5,184 bases of DNA, taken from assembly GCA_934307185.1 (NCBI GenBank), contig CAKRCJ010000184.1, positions 1-5,184 on the forward strand. Direction: 5' to 3'. The notes under the pieces are model-generated. The model was not told the origin of the DNA. It saw only the letters and a list, made by a program, of their open reading frames with translations, and did no database searches. This document shows positions 1 to 5,184 of the stretch, piece after piece (position 1 is the first letter of the stretch; each line of letters starts with the position of its first letter). The stretch comes from an uncultured Roseburia sp. (GTDB lineage Bacteria > Bacillota > Clostridia > Lachnospirales > Lachnospiraceae). Made by a program: the position numbers and the translations under genes.

Positions 1-8
1 AAGTAAGA

Positions 9-15
9 CCTCCTT
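9..15 (-). promoter_or_regulatory. Strong Shine-Dalgarno site for the next operon gene, outside the window
   Basis: On the minus strand AAGGAGG lies just after the PBP2 stop codon and 8 nt before the window edge. With normal spacing, a start codon would fall at or just past the edge. This shows the operon continues. In many Clostridia minC, minD, minE or rodA follow here; that identity is inference. Confidence 0.85.
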
Positions 16-20
16 ATGGA

Positions 21-2852
21 TTAATCGTTAAAGCTGTTCGATGAATCACCAACATTTGCTGCCTGTCCGTTTAAAAGTGCTTCTGTATCCTCGGTATTAA
101 AGTAATATGCAAAAACTTTTTTTGCATATTCCGCTGCATTGCTTGAAGTATAACCGAATGCAATACGGGTTGCTATGGAAATCTCCGGATTGTTATATGG
201 CGCATATCCGACAAATAACGCATGGTTCGGGCGTTTTGGATTTTGCTGTGCCGTACCTGTTTTACCGGCAGCTTCCACCGGAAAATCTTTAAATGCAGAC
301 GAATTCTCAACTACCATTCGCATACCATAATGAATGGCATCCCACTGCGAGCTGTCTAATACATCCACCTGATTTCTCACCTGCGGTTCAAATGTCTCTA
401 ATACATTTCCATCTGCATCACATACTTTGTTTAACAGTGTGTACTGGTAAACCGTTCCACCATTGGCAACTGCGGTCACATAGCGTCCTAATTGAATGGT
501 CGCATAGTTGTTATTACTCTGTCCGATTGCCGCCATGACCGGATACTGGTCTGCAATCTGAGGTGTGTTCTCCTCAATCTCTACTCCGGTTGTCTCATTT
601 AATCCAAAGAGTGATGCATATTCTGTAATCTTGGCAATTCCGGCTGCATCATCATAGTTTGTCGTATAATTGTTTGTACTGAGACGATAACCTACATCAT
701 AGAAAAAGTAGTTGCAGGAATCCCTGAGTGCTTCTGAAACATTAATGAGTCCATGGGTATATCCGTGTGAGTATGCCCAGCATTTTGGATGGTTGCTTAC
801 ATTTTCATAAACACCTTTATCCAAAATCTGTGTTGAAGTGGTAATTACACCGGAAGCAAGTCCTGCAACAGAAGAAAGCATTTTAAATGTGGAACCTGGT
901 GCTGTTCTTTCCTGTGTTGCGTAGTTATACAATGGCTTGGACAAATCACTGTTTAAGCTTGCAAAATATTCCGCATCAACCGTATTGGCAAGTCTGTTGT
1001 TATCATAACCAGGATAGCTGACAAGCGCTAACAGTTCTCCGGTTTTCGCATCTGTGATAACACAGGAACCGGAACATGGGTCTAATGCCAGCTGTGCCGG
1101 TGTAATCTCAAGATTTTTAATTTTATCTTTGAGAAAACTTACTGCACCGACGGCATTTGACTCTAAAGAACTGATTTCTTCCGCATCATAAGCTAATATA
1201 CCCTGGTCATATAAAATCAGACAAAGCTGTTTCCCGGAAATAGAGCCTGCTTTAATCAGGTATTCGTAAATAATTTTCGAAAATCCGGTTTCACTTGTGA
1301 TTTCATCCATTATATAATCGCACAATGCAGCGTAAATTTCTGTCGAATCTGAGTATTTCTCATCAATAGAAAATTGTGTAATATCAATCCAGTTTTTCGA
1401 AATTGCATGGTTTAAATATTCCTGTACACTGATTGTGCCGTTCTGCCATTCAAGATACACTTCGTCTGTTTTGTCAATCTGGCTTTGCAGAAGAATTTTA
1501 TCCTCTTTTAAACGGTTAATAATATACGTAATGTAATCCTGGTTTTCATCTCCCATAGAGCCGAAAGCAGTTGGATTTGTACCCGTCAGTTCGTTTTGCA
1601 TGGAAGAAAGAACAGTGCTCTCTCTTGCAGCAAATACCTGTTCCACCTGTTTTTCATTTTCCGAAGCGGCATCTTCCTTAAAATTATTTATATCAATTAC
1701 ATTATTATTGATCAATGCAAAGTAGACATCTGTAATTGGAATATTAATCTGTGAACTGGAATTTTCGATATTGGTATAAACAATACCGGCAATCTCCTGC
1801 TCTAACAGGTCATATGCCGCAATCTGGAGATTTTTGTCAATCGATAAATAAACATCATTTCCTGCGGATGGCTCTTCCCGTTCAATTACTTTCACTGCTT
1901 TTCCAAGGTAATCTACATAAAGCTTTTCGTAGCCCTTTGTTCCCTGTAAGGAGGCATCCATCACCTGTTCAATTCCGGCTTTTCCGACAACGTCATTTAA
2001 GGTGTAATTATCATTATCTTCGGATAACTTTTCATACTCTTCCGTTGATATTTTTCCGGTATAACCGATGATGGAAGCAAAATATTCTGCATCATTATAT
2101 TTGCGGATGGTATCATCCACGACCTCTACACCCTGTAACTTTGAGGCATTCTCACTGACATAGGCGACGGTATTCTCTGAAACATCCGTTGCAATCGTTG
2201 TTGCAATATATTTCTGGAAGCTGTTTTCCGACATTGCATACCGGACAACTATAATGTTATAAATCATTGCATCATCATATTCGTCACTTATGGCAAATCT
2301 GTTGTTTTTCAAATAGTCCATTACCTGGTCGGCTGTGGCTTCCGCTGGATTATAGCCTAATTTTTTATCATATTCTAAATCTGAATACGAGGATTGTCCG
2401 TAAACGTCTGCTAAAAATCTTTTTAAGGAAGTACCGGAAACATTAAATTCGTAGTTTCCATTATCATTTACGGAAATACGGAAGTTGTTATTTAATTCAT
2501 CTTTGTTTTTTTCTAAAACCTGGATAATCTGTGCAATTTCTGCATTTAATTTTTCCTGTTTTTCTGATGTGGAGTCATACGTACCATTATCCTCAATCGT
2601 GATGGAATACGCCAGTTCATTATAAGCTAATACTTCCCCGTTACGGTCTAAAATATTTCCTCTGGTACTGTTTAAGGTACGCTCTTTTACAATGCTTAAT
2701 GTATAATCTTCCTGATACTCTTTCCCCTGTACAATCTGAAGTTCAAACATCCGGAAAATCAAAACAGCAAACAGTGCAGTCATCACCGTAGCTGCAACCA
2801 GAAGTCTGGATTTAAAAATCATCCGGAAGAATTCTTTTATATTCTCAACCAA
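21..2852 (-). CDS. mrdA: Class B penicillin-binding protein, PBP2/MrdA type (elongasome DD-transpeptidase) with large insertion
   Basis: This 943-residue protein should cross-link peptidoglycan during side-wall growth, anchored in the membrane with its catalytic domain outside the cell. Seen: a short cytoplasmic N-terminus, one membrane segment at about residues 17-36, a class B dimerisation/pedestal region (about 55-330, with RGNILDRNGEVLA at 64-76 and GIEQVMD at 293-299), and a transpeptidase domain (about 593-920). The three active-site motifs are intact: STFK (S654 nucleophile, K657), SCN (712-714) and KTGT (864-867). Typical PBP2 proteins have about 600-750 residues; the excess is mostly an insertion at about 355-592. 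The start is TTG: an in-frame TAA lies two codons upstream, an AAGGAG site sits 11 nt before it, and the next in-frame ATG (residue 11) has no such site. The gene overlaps mreD by 8 nt, implying translational coupling. The mreBCD context favours the elongation PBP over a division or sporulation one (FtsI, SpoVD), and there is no visible PASTA tail. The symbol mrdA is assigned by family and context. Confidence 0.93.
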   Translation of the reverse strand: MVENIKEFFRMIFKSRLLVAATVMTALFAVLIFRMFELQIVQGKEYQEDYTLSIVKERTLNSTRGNILDRNGEVLAYNELAYSITIEDNGTYDSTSEKQEKLNAEIAQIIQVLEKNKDELNNNFRISVNDNGNYEFNVSGTSLKRFLADVYGQSSYSDLEYDKKLGYNPAEATADQVMDYLKNNRFAISDEYDDAMIYNIIVVRYAMSENSFQKYIATTIATDVSENTVAYVSENASKLQGVEVVDDTIRKYNDAEYFASIIGYTGKISTEEYEKLSEDNDNYTLNDVVGKAGIEQVMDASLQGTKGYEKLYVDYLGKAVKVIEREEPSAGNDVYLSIDKNLQIAAYDLLEQEIAGIVYTNIENSSSQINIPITDVYFALINNNVIDINNFKEDAASENEKQVEQVFAARESTVLSSMQNELTGTNPTAFGSMGDENQDYITYIINRLKEDKILLQSQIDKTDEVYLEWQNGTISVQEYLNHAISKNWIDITQFSIDEKYSDSTEIYAALCDYIMDEITSETGFSKIIYEYLIKAGSISGKQLCLILYDQGILAYDAEEISSLESNAVGAVSFLKDKIKNLEITPAQLALDPCSGSCVITDAKTGELLALVSYPGYDNNRLANTVDAEYFASLNSDLSKPLYNYATQERTAPGSTFKMLSSVAGLASGVITTSTQILDKGVYENVSNHPKCWAYSHGYTHGLINVSEALRDSCNYFFYDVGYRLSTNNYTTNYDDAAGIAKITEYASLFGLNETTGVEIEENTPQIADQYPVMAAIGQSNNNYATIQLGRYVTAVANGGTVYQYTLLNKVCDADGNVLETFEPQVRNQVDVLDSSQWDAIHYGMRMVVENSSAFKDFPVEAAGKTGTAQQNPKRPNHALFVGYAPYNNPEISIATRIAFGYTSSNAAEYAKKVFAYYFNTEDTEALLNGQAANVGDSSNSFND
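1077..1790 (-). other. Insertion of about 238 residues inside PBP2, between pedestal and transpeptidase fold
   Basis: Residues about 355-592 of the PBP2 product have no counterpart in standard PBP2. The conserved opening segment of the catalytic region (LSIDKNLQIAAYDLLEQ, 336-352) normally runs after a short linker into a strand of the type VVMDPKTGEVLA. Here the matching strand (SCVITDAKTGELLALVSYPG) appears only from residue 596. The inserted part is hydrophilic, rich in Asn, Glu, Asp and Ser, looks mostly helical, and has no membrane segment, so it should sit outside the cell beside the catalytic domain. Reading frame and composition run smoothly into the flanks, which argues against a recent insertion or frameshift. 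Its function is not known to me. Boundaries are approximate because they rest on recalled family motifs. Confidence 0.72.
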
Positions 2853-3363
2853 ATTTTACAGCGCTCCTTTTTTCTATTGACTCGAGTTTCTGATTTATTT
2901 TCAAAATAATAAAATATAAAAAAATTGTCACAAACATGGTGTAAACCAGCTCCGGAATTATAATATGAAGCAGATAATAGGTGAACTGGAATTTTCCACG
3001 GAAGAAAAAGAGTAGAAAATAAATCATAAAATTACAGACAAAATCACTGACTGCAATTAAAAGCATTGGCAGCTTAATATCTTCCGGGTAAAACATTTTC
3101 CGGAAAAAGCCATTAAAGTAGCCAATGTACATATAAAGCAGGGCATAAAAACCAAGCGCGCTTCCTGCAAATACATCAAGAAGCAGTCCGGTAAAAAAAC
3201 CAATCCATAAGCCTTCTTTTTTCCCACGCATAAATCCAAAGGCGGACACTACGACAATCAAAAGATTGGGGGAAATAGAAGCAAAGGATAATGTCTGGAA
3301 TAATGTGCCCTGCAAAAGATAACATACAGTTATAATTAAAAAGACGGTAATTTTTCTTCTCAT
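2845..3363 (-). CDS. mreD: Rod shape-determining protein MreD
   Basis: This 172-residue polytopic membrane protein is the MreD partner of MreC in the elongasome; it has no known enzymatic activity. Seen: about five or six hydrophobic segments (roughly 5-22, 32-46, 50-68, 70-87, 98-121 and 128-156), the family signature SPNLLIVVVSAFGFMRGKKEG (31-51, without the last residue as a core), and GLLLDVFAGSALGFYAL (59-75). Its length is normal for the family. The C-terminus is short and basic (EKRSAVKFG). The start is ATG, 13 nt after the mreC stop, with GGTGAG 5 nt upstream. The 3' end carries the ribosome binding site for the PBP2 gene, and its TGA stop lies inside that gene. Identification rests on the signature, the topology and the position between mreC and mrdA. 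Confidence 0.94.
   Translation of the reverse strand: MRRKITVFLIITVCYLLQGTLFQTLSFASISPNLLIVVVSAFGFMRGKKEGLWIGFFTGLLLDVFAGSALGFYALLYMYIGYFNGFFRKMFYPEDIKLPMLLIAVSDFVCNFMIYFLLFFFRGKFQFTYYLLHIIIPELVYTMFVTIFLYFIILKINQKLESIEKRSAVKFG
2864..2869 (-). promoter_or_regulatory. Shine-Dalgarno site for the PBP2 gene, inside mreD
   Basis: AAGGAG, preceded by a run of A, lies within the last codons of mreD, 11 nt before the TTG start of the PBP2 gene. It decides the start: TAA closes that frame two codons upstream, and no later in-frame start has comparable support. Confidence 0.8.
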
Positions 3364-3368
3364 ATTCG

Positions 3369-3374
3369 CTCACC
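3369..3374 (-). promoter_or_regulatory. Shine-Dalgarno-like site for mreD
   Basis: GGTGAG lies 5 nt before the mreD ATG, in the 13-nt gap after the mreC stop. It matches the GGTGA part of the anti-Shine-Dalgarno complement, so pairing would be shifted downstream; this fits the short spacing. It is weaker than the sites of the flanking genes. Confidence 0.55.
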
Positions 3375-3376
3375 GC

Positions 3377-4234
3377 CTACTGTTCTGTTGTCTGCTTTTT
3401 ATTTAAAATAACAAGCACTTCACCAATGTGTTCGAAATCAACCGCAGGTGTAATGGTACCGGACTTTGTAAGATTATTTGCATCTGTTTCAATGGAACTG
3501 ATATATCCGATTAAAATACCCTGCTGGTAATTATAGGATACAGCAGAGGTTACTACCGGGTCATTGACAGAAACTTTTCCTTCTTTGTCATTTAAATTTC
3601 CAAATTCAATCACCATATCTTCATTCATTTTCTGTAAGCTTCCGGAAACAGTCAGATTATCGGATGTTGTTGTGACCATTCCAATAATATTACTTGTGTC
3701 GTTGATAATGGAAGTAACTTTGGCATAATTCGGTCCCACATCTGTCACGATGCCAACTAAGCCGCTTCCTGCCATTACATTCATATCCACTTCAATCCCG
3801 TCATTACTGCCCTTGTCAATGGTAAAGGTACTAAACCAGTTACCGCTGTTTTTCCCGATTACGTTAGCCGCAACTTTTTCATAACTTGGATATTTCTGGT
3901 CCAAATCATATAAGCTGCGCAGATTATCAAGCTCGTATTGTTCAAGCTTTACCGTGTTTAATTCGGTTGTAAGCTCGTCAACCTGGCTTTTTAACTGTTC
4001 ATTTTCCGCCATGACATCTCTTAAATTTTCCAAGTCATCTGCTTTTTTTGAAATCCAGGTTCCAATTTTATTAATTCCTTCCTGCATAGGTACAAAAACA
4101 TAACCGGCCGCCGTATTTAACGGACCACCGGATATGTTTAAGGTAAAGCTTAACAGCATAATAATAATACAGACACCTGTCATACCAAGCAGCAGGTACT
4201 TTGCAGGAAGAGTATGTTTTGATTTACGTCTCAT
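3377..4234 (-). CDS. mreC: Rod shape-determining protein MreC
   Basis: This 285-residue bitopic protein links the cytoplasmic MreB system to PBP2 outside the membrane. Seen: a basic cytoplasmic N-terminus (MRRKSKH), one membrane segment (about 13-32), a heptad-like charged coiled coil (about 64-107, DDLENLRDVMAENEQLKS onward), then the beta-rich MreC domain (about 118-277). The latter includes VAANVIGKNSGNWFSTFTID (121-140), KGSNDGIEVDMNVM and SGLVGIV. Length is close to that of B. subtilis MreC. The region usually reading TSGxGGxFPxGLPIG is TSAVSYNYQQGILIG here (229-243), so the Gly/Pro-rich turn is changed. I chose the ATG at 4232-4234 because GAGG lies 6 nt upstream. A TTG 12 nt further upstream would add four residues but has no ribosome binding site. 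The gap to mreB is 33 nt without a hairpin, in keeping with one transcript. Confidence 0.94.
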   Translation of the reverse strand: MRRKSKHTLPAKYLLLGMTGVCIIIMLLSFTLNISGGPLNTAAGYVFVPMQEGINKIGTWISKKADDLENLRDVMAENEQLKSQVDELTTELNTVKLEQYELDNLRSLYDLDQKYPSYEKVAANVIGKNSGNWFSTFTIDKGSNDGIEVDMNVMAGSGLVGIVTDVGPNYAKVTSIINDTSNIIGMVTTTSDNLTVSGSLQKMNEDMVIEFGNLNDKEGKVSVNDPVVTSAVSYNYQQGILIGYISSIETDANNLTKSGTITPAVDFEHIGEVLVILNKKQTTEQ

Positions 4235-4240
4235 TCCATT

Positions 4241-4244
4241 CCTC
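4241..4244 (-). promoter_or_regulatory. Shine-Dalgarno site deciding the mreC start
   Basis: GAGG (in TTGAGGAATGG) lies 6 nt before the ATG at 4232-4234. The alternative TTG start at 4244-4246 overlaps this site and has only A/T-rich sequence upstream, so the ATG is preferred. Confidence 0.65.
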
Positions 4245-4267
4245 AATTTCTATTACAAAAATATCTT

Positions 4268-5184
4268 TTATTTTAAAATCCGGTTTTTCATGCTGAATGC
4301 AAGATGTTTATACTTCTGGTCACTGACAATCTTAACCAGTCCTCTTACAACGCATTCTTCCGGTTCTTCACAGGTGTTAATCTCGATGCCTGTTATTTCT
4401 TTGAATAATGCATCAAGATTATGTATCTGTGAGCTTCCGCCGGTGATATAAATACCGGAGTGAATAATATCTTTTGCAAGCTCTGGTGGTGTTTTTTCCA
4501 AAATCATCTTAATAGAGTTACAGATTGTATTTAAGTTATCTTTAATTGCCTCATATACAACTTCTCCTGTAATCTCCATCTCGATTGGAAGACCGCTTAC
4601 CACATCGCGTCCTACGATTACCTGTGTCTGTGTATTTCCAGGGACACCGGAACCAAGGGTTTCTTTTAATATCTGTGCCGTTTTCTGTCCGATGACAAGG
4701 TTATACTTACGCTTTACAAAAGTAATGATAGATTCATCAATCCGGTTTCCACCAAAATGCAATAAATCACTAAGCACAAGACCACCAAGAGAAATAACAG
4801 AAATCTCTGTTGTGTCTGCTCCGATATCTACGACCATAATACCGGTTGGTTCATTTACATTTAAACCAAGTCCGACAGCGTCTGCAATCGGTTTTTCGCA
4901 GAGAAGGACACTCTTTGGTTTTAATTTACTTTTATAAAACATCTCAAAGAACGCTCTTTTCTCGACATCTGTAATGTCTGTTGGAACTGCAACGATAAAT
5001 TCGGCGCCTCTGATTTTTCCTTTCATATGCTCTTCTAAATACATCTGTAACATTATCTGTAAATTATTAAAATCAGCAATGACACCACTGACAACCGGAA
5101 ATGTTACATTAATAGTCTCAGGTGCTTTTTCATACATTGCATATGCAGCATCTCCATAAGCATAAATCTGGTCTTTATTCACCA
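4268..5184 (-). CDS. mreB: MreB/Mbl-family actin homologue, 5' end cut by window edge, divergent nucleotide site
   Basis: This is a bacterial actin that would form filaments under the membrane to orient wall synthesis. The visible 304 residues lack roughly the first 35, including the phosphate-1 loop (DxGTxN type). The GTG at 5180-5182 is an internal Val codon, not the start. Family features seen: GVIADF (33-38), VPTDITDVEKRA (67-77), EPTGIMVVDIG (111-121), YNLVIGQKTA (160-169), ITGEVVYEAI (204-213), LEKTPPELAKDII (228-240) and YITGG (245-249). Departures, numbered from the GTG codon: the second Glu of EEP is Lys (K97), DIGGGT is DIGADT (119-124), AGDE is GGNR (144-147), TGGGxLL is TGGSSQI (247-253), and TAE is TAQ (168-170). 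The usual hydrophobic membrane loop (LF-x-P type) is replaced by a charged stretch around 51-62. It heads mreC-mreD-mrdA, which supports a shape role, but it may be a non-hydrolysing or accessory paralogue. Confidence 0.9.
   Translation of the reverse strand, partial: VNKDQIYAYGDAAYAMYEKAPETINVTFPVVSGVIADFNNLQIMLQMYLEEHMKGKIRGAEFIVAVPTDITDVEKRAFFEMFYKSKLKPKSVLLCEKPIADAVGLGLNVNEPTGIMVVDIGADTTEISVISLGGLVLSDLLHFGGNRIDESIITFVKRKYNLVIGQKTAQILKETLGSGVPGNTQTQVIVGRDVVSGLPIEMEITGEVVYEAIKDNLNTICNSIKMILEKTPPELAKDIIHSGIYITGGSSQIHNLDALFKEITGIEINTCEEPEECVVRGLVKIVSDQKYKHLAFSMKNRILK

Noticed and set aside
107..538. Two consecutive plus-strand open frames (61 and 81 codons)
   Set aside because: They lie antisense within the transpeptidase-coding part of the PBP2 gene, lack ribosome binding sites and show no protein-like composition; they are shadows.
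1751..2071. Plus-strand open frame of 106 codons
   Set aside because: Antisense to the PBP2 gene; rich in His, Pro, Arg and Gln, as expected from reading the opposite strand of a real gene.
3096..3107. Perfect 12-bp palindrome ttttccggaaaa
   Set aside because: It falls inside mreD and is explained by codons for Phe-Phe-Arg-Lys; similar TCCGGAA stretches recur in the window through codon preference, so an operator is not supported.
4244..4246. TTG as the mreC start
   Set aside because: No ribosome binding site upstream; it overlaps the GAGG site serving the ATG 12 nt downstream.
4235..4267. Possible terminator or internal promoter between mreB and mreC
   Set aside because: The 33 nt hold no hairpin with a T-run and no convincing -35/-10 pair, only the mreC ribosome binding site.
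4134..4451. Plus-strand open frame of 105 codons spanning the mreC start and mreB end
   Set aside because: It runs antisense across two well-supported genes and their gap, and has no convincing start signal or recognisable motif.
5180..5182. GTG as the mreB start
   Set aside because: The family's N-terminal phosphate-1 region would be missing and the frame stays open to the edge; the gene is simply cut by the window.

Overview
The window is a single-strand gene cluster, read entirely on the minus strand. In transcription order (right to left) it holds mreB (5' end cut by the window edge), mreC, mreD and a class B penicillin-binding protein of the PBP2/MrdA type. These are core parts of the elongasome, the machine that guides lateral peptidoglycan synthesis in rod-shaped bacteria. 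Gene order, AT-rich composition, strong AAGGAG-type ribosome binding sites and TTG start use fit a Clostridia member of the Firmicutes. The very large PBP2 suggests a Lachnospiraceae-like gut anaerobe; this placement is inference, not shown by a marker gene.

Layout: mreB occupies 4268-5184 and continues past the right edge. A 33-nt gap leads to mreC (3377-4234), a 13-nt gap to mreD (2845-3363), and mreD overlaps the PBP2 gene (21-2852) by 8 nt. At the left edge a strong Shine-Dalgarno sequence at 9-15 shows that another gene of the same operon begins just outside the window. No promoter or terminator is visible, so this is the interior of a longer transcript. There is no intergenic stretch longer than about 35 nt.

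Together, MreB filaments on the inner membrane face would position MreC and MreD, and MreC would activate or scaffold the transpeptidase PBP2, which works with the glycosyltransferase RodA (not in the window).

Two departures from the textbook versions stand out. First, this MreB has lost several nearly invariant nucleotide-site residues: the catalytic Glu of the EEP motif is Lys, DIGGGT is DIGADT, and AGDE is GGNR. It also lacks the usual hydrophobic membrane loop. Second, the PBP2 carries an insertion of about 240 residues between its pedestal region and its transpeptidase fold, with two weakly similar 17-residue segments inside. No wholly new system, mobile element, RNA gene or CRISPR array is seen.
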